From NCBI GenBank assembly GCA_946965045.2, contig OX337233.1, forward strand, positions 1,426,001 through 1,490,000: 64,000 nucleotides of DNA. Reading direction: 5' to 3'. The DNA is from Epithemia pelagica. Lineage: Eukaryota > Bacillariophyta > Bacillariophyceae > Surirellales > Surirellaceae. A program made the position numbers and the translations under genes. The notes under the pieces are model-generated. The model worked only from the letters and a program-made list of their open reading frames with translations. It was not told where the DNA came from and ran no database searches. Shown here piece by piece: positions 30,402 through 40,494 of this stretch (positions are counted from its first letter, which is position 1; each line of letters opens with the position of its first letter).

Positions 30402-33400
30402 TGTCGCGACTGCAGTGATTCACCTTCTGCTGTTAGTTCCTTCAATTTCGACAAACCAAGGACAGTGGCCGGCTCCACACCTACATCTCGAACCGACAGG
30501 TGAAAACACTTGAAATCGAGGTACACCTGCAGCTTTAGTTTCTCTCCATCACTCATTCCACCGGCAGCAATGCGCCTAGCTTTTCGATTCTTCAAGGCAA
30601 CTTCGGTTCGTTGTACAGTCGTCAGCAATTCGTCCACTGCCGCTGCATAGCGGTCCGCAACTGAAACGACAATCTGTTGTTTCCACTTAGCTCCAATCAT
30701 TTCTGGCGTTCGATTTCTAAAGGATTTACTGAAGTCGTTGAGCGGTCTGAAAATTGTTGGTACAAATGAGGATGGTTGAGTTGGAGGGGGGCGGTTGGTC
30801 ATTCGGTACATCACGGCTACTCCCTTGACGGCGGACAAAGGTCCAGAACATTTGGCGGTGAGAAGTTTCACTATGATTTGGTTCCAAGATTTGTCAATGA
30901 CTGGTTGAATCTGCGCTGATGCTTCAGCAAGAACATCGGATATCAAACCTCTCAGTTCCGTTGATTCTTCAGCCGTTGATTCCGGTTTGCCTCTGTCAGT
31001 CAACGCTGCCTTTTCTTGTAGAGCATGGCAAACCTGGTCAACATAATCGGTACGAATGGAGGAATCAAGAATGGCAAGCTCCCACGCAACGGCAGCAACA
31101 TCGTCTTCACTGTCCCCCCAACAATAGGGAGCTCGAACAGGTGGGTTGGCTTCTTCCTCTGTCAGTAGGATTCCATCTTCGGAAGCGCCACCATTTCTAT
31201 TTGTAGTTTCTTTTGGTTTTTCTTCTTCACCAAAACTAATCTTCCCATCCAAACTGTCATTGATAAAAGAAATCGTCCGTCCCACAAGTTGGGTCGATCC
31301 ACGCAAAAATCGTTTGGCAAGCGGTCTCAAAATGACATTGGAACTCCACAAGTCACATAAAGTGTCGTACAATTCCAAAAACAAGGACAATTCAAATCCG
31401 CTTTGACTCTTGAGCTCTTGCGCACGCTCTTCACTGCCCGTGAATACTTGAGCAATCCACCCTTCGCGTCGGGTTTGATCCAATGCCTTGTTCACACGTG
31501 TACACGAATCTCCAAATCGCAATTGGTAGTAAATTGGTAAGTTCCATCGTTTGGAAAACTCGGCTGTCTTGGGATGTGCGTAAATCCTCTCTTGTGCCCG
31601 TGCTATTCTTTCTTGATTGATCGTCAGCAACGAATTCTCCAGGCATCCAAACTCGTCGCCACCACCGCCGCCAACCAATCGTTCTCGCTTAGTCTCGGAG
31701 GACTCGTCTGCCGTCTCGTGGTTTGGACGCAACAATCGACGGGCCAATTCAGACAAGAAGGTGTCCAACGCTACGTAATTGGCTTGCAAGACGGAAGCAA
31801 TACCGGGTGAAAAAATGGCCATTTTGATGGCACTATCGGCCATGAGGGCTGTCACAATAGGCACCCAAACGCCCGCCGTGATCAAATCCACATCCAAGCG
31901 CAGTTGTGGGGGAGCGGAGACAGATGTAGTGGAATCGGGGGATTCCCCTTGTTGTCCTTCGTGCGATGATACTGTTGGTTCCAAATGAAACATGGCTTCC
32001 CCCAAACACAAGAGGGGTCCATAGGTTTGTTGGACGGCCGTGGCCATTTCTTCCAATAGCGATGAAAGTCCGGCGCATTCGCCTCGCGATCCTCCCTGAT
32101 CCAATCGTCCCATAGACACTTTGGACCGAATGAGTGGCATTATGGCAACTCGGGCAAAAATCGATTCGACATCGGCGCCCCGTCCCAAAATGGCCAATCC
32201 TCGCATACAATGACCAAACATGATCCACAAATCGACATATTGTTGTTGCTGTTGTTCGTCCAAAGTTGTATCGTCATTGGTACTTGCAGCTCCACCATCA
32301 TTGGATGTGAGAGCCAAGGAATTTGCCGAAGTCGGGGCAGACGAACCATTCCATGCATTGCCACTGGTGGGTGGCGCGGATACAGTGTCTGTTGTTTTGG
32401 TGTTGGTGGTAGAGCCATTGCTGGTTTGTGTTTGTTGTTGTTGGACGTGATCTAGTTGTAAGAGCAAGTCTTCCATGGCTTGCAGCAATGCCGTGACAGT
32501 ATTGGATTCGAATCGTCGAATCCGAGGTGCCAATCGCAACATCCATTGCGCCAATTCCGTGTCATGTTGATCCTCTCCTTGCAAAATATTCGAGGAAGAC
32601 GACTGCAAGGTTTTCGTGGGTGTGCTGTTGCTTCCTCCTCGACTGGGAGAATGAGTCGATGAGGTTGTGGTGGTGGCATGACGCACTTGTTCATTGGCCA
32701 CGTGCAATTCCGCCAACAAACAACTGGTCAAATGAGCCGCACGTTCCAGTGGGGCAATCAAATCCAACTCTGTTTACAAAAGAATTCATAAAAGACGCAC
32801 AAGAACAAGAAGATTGTCCCGAAAGGGAATGGTTCCCCAAGGATCATGGCGCAAAAACGAAAGAAAACAGTCAGCAATACCAAATATCATTCAGAATCGC
32901 GTCACTATGGATAGTATCTTTCCTTCCATGCAAGTGACACTGTTTCGGGGAAAACAAGAAAAACTACATGACTCACCCATTGTCGTGGAAGTTCCACCGT
33001 CTTCGACCAGTCGTTGAGAAGAACTACCACCACCTAGTTTGTGTTTGGTCCGATGTGTTCGATACTGTTCGACGGCGCGTTCGGCGGCTTGCAAATCGGC
33101 ATAGAGATTGGCGGCCGCTTGTGCTTGTTGAATCCGTCGGGCTTGATGTTGCACCTTGGAGGCGGCCGTCACCAAGGCTTGCAATTTTTGTAAAGCTTGT
33201 GTTTCGGCTTGTTCCACCGTCGATACAAAGGGTTGCAATTGCGTCATGAGATTGTGCAAATCCGGTGGCAAGGTAGACAAGGACGATCCCATGTGCAACA
33301 AGTGTTGTCCCGACTGCGACGAGGCCAATTTTTGGGTCAAGATTTGAGAATGTTGAGCACTAGCCTCCCGTAATTGACGCAATCGATATTCCAACCCTGA

Positions 33401-33778
33401 AGTGGACAAGGAGGATGATATGACGGGAGGAATCAAGGCTTCCAGATCAACGGATGGAGGACTAGTTGTAGTGGTTGTTGTACTGGTCGATGACGATGGT
33501 GGCATGGCACCACCACCACCACCACCACCATCTTTTTCTTGTGCACCATCGTCCACCTGGCCATTGGAACCCGTGAATGTTGTTGTTTCGGGAGCTTCAC
33601 CTTTAGGTTTGTTTCTGCTATCCGAAGTACCATCACCACCACCATTGCTCACAATGGACGACGATTCGCCGGACGTGACACTCGTCCTCATGGCGGTTAA
33701 GGAAGTTGTAGTAGTACTAGAGGAACCATTGGTTTCCCTGCCTTGCTTGTGAATTGCGACCGTATCAGTCCCAGTCAT
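30383..33778 (-). CDS. COG2: conserved oligomeric Golgi complex subunit COG2
   Basis: Exon 1 (33778-32977) and exon 2 (32769-30383) join through a 207-nt GTGAGT...ACAG intron that splits a Glu codon (TTM-E-LDLIAPLERAA). The product is 1,062 residues from ATG 33778; the frame is open further to 33868 without an ATG. The C-terminal part is diagnostic: RPPPTQPSSFVPTIFRPLND and GGMSDGEKLKLQVYLDFKCF correspond to the COG2 'THPSSYV...RPL' and 'GGMSDDDKIRLQL' blocks. The N-terminal half has coiled-coil character (LQALVTAASKVQHQARRIQQ, LQAAERAVEQYRTH), as expected for a lobe-A COG subunit that tethers retrograde vesicles at the Golgi. It is longer than animal COG2 (about 738) because of Ser/Thr/Asn-rich inserts near both sides of the intron. 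Confidence 0.86.
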
Positions 33779-35058
33779 TGCATCTAAAAGCTTTACCTCA
33801 AACAATCCAATGATTCTCAGACTCTCAAAACAAGCAGCGGGACTGTCTTCTCTCTTTCGTTTTGTCAATCAATCAGTAGTAGGAGTAAATCACAATTGAT
33901 TGAGGCGTGTGCAAGAATCGTTCAATGTGTAATGGATGGGATCCACAACACAAGAAGATTGAGCGCAAAGTCTTGTGGGAGTTGACAAGATTGGAGATTG
34001 GGTATATCCTCACCGCCACTCCACACACTGGATCGTTTGGACAACCACCCGAATCGTCAACCTGTAGTTCAGGAGCCTGTCTGGTCGATGGCTCCTCCTC
34101 TATGTTGTCGTTTTGGTTCGAGAAGGTTATTGTTGCCCTCTGTAAAGCGTTTGCCTTTGGACATTCTGACACCAAAGGGTCTTTCTCCCACCGACTTTAG
34201 AATCCTCAGCACATCGACTTCATAAAAAGAAAACTCTCGAATACGGAGTCAATGATAGTGTCACGCTAGATTTTATGTGACGGATGCGTCTACCCGCACC
34301 TTTTCGTATCTTCCTCGTAGTTAGCGTGACTAAGAGACAAGCGAAAACCAGCACCTCTAGGATAACCGCGCAAATACTCTCCCAACAAACAATACAAAGC
34401 CCAAAGTTGCAGACTGCTATGAATCTGTGAAACGCTAGACCAGTCTTCGAATATGTATCGGAGGCCCCTCAAGACAACAGAGACACGATGACTCTCTGTA
34501 GCTAGAGAATAAAGCCAAAGCGGTATTTGTCCTCGTTCATCGTTTGAGGACGACTTTCAAACCAAAAAAGTCCAAGGTTGTTGGAGGAGAAGTGATTTAC
34601 TTTGATGTTGATAGATCTGACGAACATCATTTTGCTTTGGTGTTTAGACGAAGAAGAAGGCATTGATATCCCAGTGGTTCGGAACTGGAGGAGGTGGTTG
34701 CACATAATAGATCGAAAGTCATGGTAGCTCAAGATGCGCGCCATCCGGTCCATACTTCCGCAACACACACCGACACCGACCGCCGACCGTGACCGTCCGC
34801 CGTCGCCATGGTTAGTTGCCATTTTTGTGGTTGTGATTTGTGTGCAGAAAACGGGAGAGCACGGGAGAGTGAATGGGGATCACGGTCATGACTGCATCTA
34901 TCTTTATTCGTACGAATACGATGCATGATGAATGGTCGTGCCCTCGTTCCTGCTCGTCCTCGTACCTCTTTCGGATTTGATGCCTTTTCCACGACGTGTT
35001 GACAACGGTGGGGGGCACTTCTTGCTTGTTTTCGCGCCGACCGAGTTACATTTTCTCC

Positions 35059-35083
35059 AAAAGTAACAATCGCTGTTACTTTT
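35059..35083. repeat. perfect 10-bp hairpin
   Basis: AAAAGTAACA (35059-35068) and TGTTACTTTT (35074-35083) are exact reverse complements around the 5-base loop ATCGC. It sits about 400 bp upstream of the S41 peptidase start. Function unknown. Confidence 0.85.
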
Positions 35084-35090
35084 CCGGTTG

Positions 35091-35406
35091 GGGGGCACTC
35101 GGCAGCAAAACCTGACTGCTTCGATATGGTTCCTATTGAGGAAAAGGGATTGGTAATTGTTCCAATGTTGGAGACGAACTAATATGACGCCATCCTCCCA
35201 CGGTTCTGGTACAAGCGAACTCTATAGAGTCGAGAGTGCCAGCCCGTGAAATTGTTCCTGCTCGGGGGCACTCGGCAGTAGCCATTGCTTCTTTCCATCG
35301 TTGGCATCCTGCGATACATGGCAGTTGGCAGCCCTTTCGAACTTCGAAATGGGAACTTCGAAATGGTTCTTACCCAAGAAAGGGACTGATATTTGTTCCG
35401 AAGTGG
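35091..35406. repeat. degenerate direct repeat upstream of the S41 gene
   Basis: GGGGGCACTCGGCAG is present at 35091-35105 and 35264-35278 (a shorter GGGGGCACTT at 35011). A second similar block, CTTCGAxATGGTTC...AAGGGAxTG...TTTGTTCC-like, occurs at 35119-35171 and 35356-35406. Within the second, GAACTTCGAAATGG is repeated in tandem (about 35338-35366). Together these look like an old duplication of a roughly 80-bp unit with different spacing. Confidence 0.7.
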
Positions 35407-35487
35407 CAGATAAAACGTGGTACAATCCTTCCAAGTTGTCCAACAAAGGTTCTCAAAAACGAATCATCAAGAAAGTCATCTGGAACC

Positions 35488-37140
35488 ATGCGTCTCGCAG
35501 TATTTTCAACCTTTGGCCTCGTAAGTGTCTGGCTTACCAATTCTCTGGTCCAAGCCAAGCACACGACAAATTCACGCTTTCGTCCGGGACGGGCCTCAAC
35601 TGGCGTATCGCCCCATGCAACGGCTACTTTTCTGCCTTCTCCTGAAAAGAAGAACCACAGGTCTCTCTCTCATCGATCCTTGGCACTCACGTTACCACCG
35701 CCTGGTATTTGGAGTACGCGTGGGTACGGTTTCGTTGTCCAAATCAATAATGATCAGAGCGTGGCGGTTTTGGAAGAAACCTCCATCAGTTGCGTCTTTG
35801 TTACGGATATCCTCGAGGATGTGGTGGATGGCATTGAGGTGGTGGACGCGAATACAGTCAAGTTTGATGTGGGCACGAACATCCCCTACACCCTAGACAA
35901 GATTGACGCCTTTCAGGGTGACTGTGCTAATGGATTAACTCCAGGAGATGGCACTGTCTTACAGGACTTTGACATTATTGTGGAAACGTTCAACCAGCAC
36001 TATTCCTACTTTGAGGATCGAGGCATTACCGACTGGCAAGGAATCACTTCTCAAGCACGTCAGAGTCTCACCACAAACTCCAACAATCAAGACCTCGCAT
36101 TTGTTTTGGAATCTATTCTAGGCCTGTTGACCGACCCTCATGTTTTCATATCGTTCGAAGCCTTCGACAATGAATTTGTCTCCAAACCCAATTCGTTCTT
36201 TGCGCGTCTTGACGATGAGGTTGAACAACAGACAAATGGCATAACAAGCAACGACTATTTCAATGGGCAGTTGTTGGGTTGGTTTGATACTTTGGCCACC
36301 TATGTTTCCGCGGACGGTCTCGATGGTACTCCTGGTCTAGTTTCTTGGGGTGGCAAGAACGTGGACGGTACGAATGTGGGATATTTGAATATCTTTACGT
36401 TTGGACCGGGGGATGAAAGTGGCTTTATCAACAGCTTTCGGACGGCCTTGGCACAGCTTGCTCTATCCGCCGATGTTTTGATCATTGACATTCGTGTGAA
36501 TACGGGTGGGAGTGACGTTTTGGCGGTTTTTCTTGCCTCACACTTTGCTTCCGAACGGACTCTGGCGTACACGCTACAGCCCCGTGACGGTCAGACTCAA
36601 GGAGGTCTCATTGAACCTGCTTCGGAAGTATACATGGAAACAGATGGTTTGGATATTACCTTTCCTTCGGACAAACCCATCTTTTTGCTCCAGAGCGATG
36701 CCTCTGTGAGTGCGGCCGAAACCTTTGCCTTATCCATGATCCAGCTTCCGCAAGTGACAACAGTAGGCGAGAATACTGCTGGGGCCTTGTCGGATACGAT
36801 GGAGCGTAACACACCCAACGGTTGGACCTTTGGTCTCTCCAATGAATACGTCAAAGCCCCCAATGGTGATGTTTATGAAGGTTTCGGTATTCCCGCAAAT
36901 GTAATCATCCCTGGACCTGTTCTCCCTTTGGCCGAGCGCGAAGCGGGAGTAGACACTTGGTTAGAGATTGCCATTGAGCAGGCAATCGGCGCAGTTGCCC
37001 CTTCCATGGCACCCTCTCAGTCACCAACCATTTCGACCTCGAGTCCTACTATGCCGGAATCGGGAAGCAGTCGCCTCTCAAGCTCGTTTCTCACCGTATG
37101 GGCTACGGTAGCTGTTGTAATTGGCGTGATCATTATGTGA
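35488..37140 (+). CDS. secreted S41-family (C-terminal-processing-like) peptidase homologue, GPI-anchor-like tail
   Basis: 550 residues from ATG 35488, where MRLAVFSTFGLVSVWLTNSL begins a signal peptide; the 5' open extension to 35236 is not needed. S41 features are FNQHYSYFEDRGITDW and ESILGLLTDPHVFISFE (N-terminal cap), VGYLNIFTF, ADVLIIDIRVNTGGSD (the conserved DLRxNxGG strand), PIFLLQSDASVSAAETFALS with predicted nucleophile Ser408, and TVGENTAGALSD. The catalytic Lys of CtpA-type enzymes (GxxTxGKG) is replaced by Ala, so this belongs with tricorn/IRBP-like S41B members or is inactive. No PDZ domain is obvious. The C-terminus is PSMAPSQSPTISTSSPTMPE followed by a hydrophobic end (FLTVWATVAVVIGVIIM), typical of a cell-surface GPI or tail anchor. 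PSxSPT stretches are common on diatom surface proteins. Confidence 0.8.
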   Translation: MRLAVFSTFGLVSVWLTNSLVQAKHTTNSRFRPGRASTGVSPHATATFLPSPEKKNHRSLSHRSLALTLPPPGIWSTRGYGFVVQINNDQSVAVLEETSISCVFVTDILEDVVDGIEVVDANTVKFDVGTNIPYTLDKIDAFQGDCANGLTPGDGTVLQDFDIIVETFNQHYSYFEDRGITDWQGITSQARQSLTTNSNNQDLAFVLESILGLLTDPHVFISFEAFDNEFVSKPNSFFARLDDEVEQQTNGITSNDYFNGQLLGWFDTLATYVSADGLDGTPGLVSWGGKNVDGTNVGYLNIFTFGPGDESGFINSFRTALAQLALSADVLIIDIRVNTGGSDVLAVFLASHFASERTLAYTLQPRDGQTQGGLIEPASEVYMETDGLDITFPSDKPIFLLQSDASVSAAETFALSMIQLPQVTTVGENTAGALSDTMERNTPNGWTFGLSNEYVKAPNGDVYEGFGIPANVIIPGPVLPLAEREAGVDTWLEIAIEQAIGAVAPSMAPSQSPTISTSSPTMPESGSSRLSSSFLTVWATVAVVIGVIIM

Positions 37141-37564
37141 AAGAAATCGAAATAGGTCACAAAACCCTAATAAAAGGTCACAGAAAGATAATTTAGTCAA
37201 AGTTGAGAGAAATATTTATACAACACACACGAAGTCATAATGCAGTTGATCGACATGGTTTTCTGTTATTATCACAAACAGCTTAGTAAAGCCAAAGGAA
37301 TCTACCATACAGGTATTCACATAAATGCTTTGGTATGGAGTTGCTGCAATGCTTACGTGAATCGTCAGACAAATCGAACCTTGTGGAATGGAAAACACCT
37401 GAAACTTTCCATTACCTCAGTATTATCTTCTTTATAATCCTCGTTCGAGAAACGGCTACTCTACAATCACCAACCAGTATACAGACCAAACACCAACATT
37501 TTCACATGGTACTTCACCAAACAAGCACAAAACACAGACACATATACACGCGCGGTTCCCCCGT
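37141..37564. other. convergent intergenic region
   Basis: 424 bp, AT-rich, between the stop codons of the S41 peptidase and the alpha/beta hydrolase. Only short domain-free ORFs; presumed 3' UTRs. Confidence 0.55.
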
Positions 37565-39931
37565 TTAGGACGATTCCTCAGGATTGTCATCGTCATCATG
37601 AAACAAAAATTGTTTCATGACGTGCCATCGTCGGGGAGACATGACACAATTGGCATGATTGGAATGGGGCCAATAAATCAAGTTGCAATTGTCAAAATTG
37701 CAATTGTCCTTCAAATGAGAGACATGTTCTTGAACCACGGGAGCCGGTACAATTTCGTCCTTGCCCGACAAGACAATGGTCCATCGATCCGGATTTTTCG
37801 CGGTGCTCGTTTCCTCGGTTTTTGGCAGGGTCGTATTAGTGTTGTTGCATGTCACATAGTCTTCCAACCACAATTCGGAATTGTACCAAAAAAAGTGTCG
37901 TCGAAGGTAATATTCGGTAAAGAGTTCGGTGGCCACCAAAAAACGAATGTGTGCCTTGTCTCGACCATCGTGTTCGTACAGAAACCGTGTCATGACGGTA
38001 GGATCCGACAAGAGCAATGTCACTGGATCCAACAAGACGACATGATCCAGCTGGGCCGACACCAAGTGTCGTCGACGCAACATCCAGGTAATGGGACAAG
38101 AACCAAAGGAATGGCCCATCAAGGTTAATTTGTGACGGTGTGTGGCCAAACCCAATTGGTCTAATATATCTTGTATTCCCTCGACGGTTTCTTGTTCCGA
38201 ATGACCATCAAAATTGGGCAAGGCATGAAAGTGACATGACACGGATGGGTTCTCGACCAGAACCAATTCCTGTTGCCTTTTCCCGAGCAAGGCTTGGATC
38301 ATGGGCAAATAACAAAGCACACCTGCGGGTGCAATGCCATGGAAAAACAAACAAACCTTGTGTTTGTTGCGCGGCGAGGATGCTGGTCGGTACCAAGCCA
38401 CCAAGGGAGGCGAACAACAGGTGTCATTGTTGTGTGTGCTTTTGCGACCATGGGCCGCGACACGTCGAAATCCAAACCAAGGCAAAAGCACATGTCGTGC
38501 GATTGACTGAGACGCTCCAACCAGGGCATAAACCATCCAAGGTCGATGTATCGAATTGACGGTTTCCAGTGAGATTCGACGCGGCTCGTACCAACATGGT
38601 TCGTCGTCTTCCTCCAAGACCAAACCCGTCAAGTCTCGGAGACTGTCCAAACATCCTTGGACGCCCTGTCGTTCGACCTTGTTCAAGTCAGCAACCTCCT
38701 TTACGTAAAAGGCCCAGGCAAAAAATTCAAAGACTGCGTATTGTTTCAATCCTGGAATCGTCCAGGGCACCAAGGCGGCTCGATGCGGTGTTGTTGTCGC
38801 AGTGCTGCTACTTCCTCCATCGTCGGATTGGATACTACTCACGTCACTCAAACTGCTGGCCAACGAGGAGGACTCCGTGCCTAACACATGCGGCAACTGG
38901 TTCACCGACGAGCTTCCCTGTCGATGCATGGTGGCTGTCGCCTTGTCCAACGATTTGGAGTGGGACTCTACCCTTGGTTTGTGTTCAAACCATTGCAGCA
39001 AAAATCCTCGAATCACTTCTTGATGACAAGATGTCGCCAGGGCTGCAAATTCGGATTGGTTCTTTTTCGTGCTCATATTATCAGGATTTGTTCTCTGCTC
39101 CTTGACTTGTTGTTGTTGCTGCTGCTGTTGCGCCGCCAGTCGCAAGGCCTTTTGTTCCAATCGACCGAGAATGCGTCGACACAGTCGAACGCGGTCCAAC
39201 GGCTCGGGATAATCATGACACAAATCACCAGCTCGATGTTGATTGGCATGAGGAATCAAATGCCAATGAAAGTAAAGATAAAAGACCAGCTCAGATGCGA
39301 CATAGAACATGAACAACAGCAACCAGAGGCGCCATCCATAATGAGAGGGGTCTGGGTCTTGTTCGATGCCGCCCTGAAACGCATCGGTCGTCCGCCAAAA
39401 GGGCGCTTGTCTGAGGAATGGATGAATCGCCCATTCCTTCCATTGGGAAACCAACATGGTCCAATCAGTCGACATGGCCTTGTGGTTATTGTTACTAGTG
39501 GTAGTCCTTGTTGTCAGTGTACTTGTTGTGCGTGGATACAGTCGATACCACCTCCTGTCAGAAACGGATCGATGCGACAAAGAATTGTTCCAAGGGGAAT
39601 GATGATGATAATAATAAGAAGAAGAATAGTTCGAAGGATGCGATCGGGTTGGATTCCCGTTTGCGAATGATCGGCTGGAGCTGCGGGCACACGGAACAAG
39701 TCGTAGTCGTCTTTGATGAGCGAGTCGTTGATGGGGTTTGAGAAGCGACCACAACACCGATCGTGTCGTGTCAAACACTATTGCCACTAGCCACTGTTTG
39801 CTGCTGGTTCGAGTTGTTGCTGTGATGGTGGTGAGGATTCTTCTGTTCGAGATGCTGCTGCTTCTCCTGCAGGTTGTTGAAAGGGTCCGCGAACAAAAAG
39901 ACACCAAACCAGCAGCAGAGACCAGAGACAT
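37565..39931 (-). CDS. membrane-associated alpha/beta-hydrolase
   Basis: 788 residues from ATG 39931, intronless. The N-terminus (SLVSAAGLVSFCSRTLSTTC, RRSSSISNRR) is Ser/Arg-rich and could be an organelle leader. One strong membrane helix follows (WRLWLLLFMFYVASELVFYL, near residue 210). The C-terminal half is an alpha/beta-hydrolase fold: VCLFFHGIAPAGV (oxyanion HG), LTLMGHSFGSCPITW with nucleophile Ser near residue 606, VVLLDPVTLLLS, TIVLSGKDEIVPAP (acid Asp) and YWPHSNHANCV (His). All three catalytic positions appear present. The family has lipases, esterases and acyl hydrolases; membrane location suggests a lipid substrate but that is inference. Low-complexity Gln and Ser runs interrupt the linker between the helix and the hydrolase fold. 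Confidence 0.78.
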   Translation of the reverse strand: MSLVSAAGLVSFCSRTLSTTCRRSSSISNRRILTTITATTRTSSKQWLVAIVFDTTRSVLWSLLKPHQRLAHQRRLRLVPCARSSSRSFANGNPTRSHPSNYSSSYYYHHHSPWNNSLSHRSVSDRRWYRLYPRTTSTLTTRTTTSNNNHKAMSTDWTMLVSQWKEWAIHPFLRQAPFWRTTDAFQGGIEQDPDPSHYGWRLWLLLFMFYVASELVFYLYFHWHLIPHANQHRAGDLCHDYPEPLDRVRLCRRILGRLEQKALRLAAQQQQQQQQVKEQRTNPDNMSTKKNQSEFAALATSCHQEVIRGFLLQWFEHKPRVESHSKSLDKATATMHRQGSSSVNQLPHVLGTESSSLASSLSDVSSIQSDDGGSSSTATTTPHRAALVPWTIPGLKQYAVFEFFAWAFYVKEVADLNKVERQGVQGCLDSLRDLTGLVLEEDDEPCWYEPRRISLETVNSIHRPWMVYALVGASQSIARHVLLPWFGFRRVAAHGRKSTHNNDTCCSPPLVAWYRPASSPRNKHKVCLFFHGIAPAGVLCYLPMIQALLGKRQQELVLVENPSVSCHFHALPNFDGHSEQETVEGIQDILDQLGLATHRHKLTLMGHSFGSCPITWMLRRRHLVSAQLDHVVLLDPVTLLLSDPTVMTRFLYEHDGRDKAHIRFLVATELFTEYYLRRHFFWYNSELWLEDYVTCNNTNTTLPKTEETSTAKNPDRWTIVLSGKDEIVPAPVVQEHVSHLKDNCNFDNCNLIYWPHSNHANCVMSPRRWHVMKQFLFHDDDDNPEESS

Positions 39932-40494
39932 CAACAGACGCCAATTGATATGGACAAGAGACGAAGATGAAGGAGAGAGTGCGCCGTATTTTTGATCATG
40001 AATTTACTGTTATCCCGCTTCATGGCGTGTGGCTGTGGCGCCCAACGGACTCACGTGCACGCTCGTTGCCGTTGGAGGAGGGTTACTTTCCAGAGACATT
40101 CTACATTAACAGGCCAACAAATATTATTTGAATGTGGAAATGGACGCTCAGGTGTATGTGTGACCTTTCGTAGACCCTTATCTACTCCCTCTACCTCTAG
40201 AGTCGGTTTCCTCTAGGAGTAAGCTCTAAGGGACAACAATATTCCTCAAACCACCGCGAGCAAGTCATCATCTTCCATTGATCCATTCGAATGAGAACAA
40301 AGATGAGAGACGAAGGAATCGTTCAACAAGAGCTAGCTTCATTAACGATAGCAACGGAAACATTTCAAAGTAGGTGGTCTACCATTGGGGACTGTCTGAC
40401 ACCAGAACACGCAATGGAGTTCCAAATGTTACTACATGGGGACCTGTCACTCTCTGTTCCGTTCCTACCAGGGTCGATTGGTTCATATTCCACT
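39932..40494. other. intergenic, hydrolase upstream region
   Basis: 563 bp. TAGGAGTA occurs at 40214-40221, inside a short CTCTAGAG/CTCTAGGAG-rich patch (40190-40230), about 283 bp upstream of the hydrolase start. A plus-strand ORF at 40291-40602 is domain-free and mostly antisense to the next gene. Confidence 0.5.

Larger units (their letters stand above)
33779..35487. other. divergent intergenic region with repeats and hairpin
   Basis: 1,709 bp between COG2 and the S41 peptidase starts. TAGGAGTA lies at 33880-33887, about 102 bp upstream of the COG2 ATG. The right half has a perfect hairpin and degenerate direct repeats, listed separately. ORFs here are short and carry no domain. The frame of the peptidase is open from 35236 but its signal peptide begins at 35488. 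Confidence 0.55.

Noticed and set aside
35521-35660. Possible intron near the start of the S41 gene (GTAAGT at 35521, CACAG at 35659)
   Set aside because: Splicing would break the frame needed downstream, and the unspliced frame is open with a good signal peptide.
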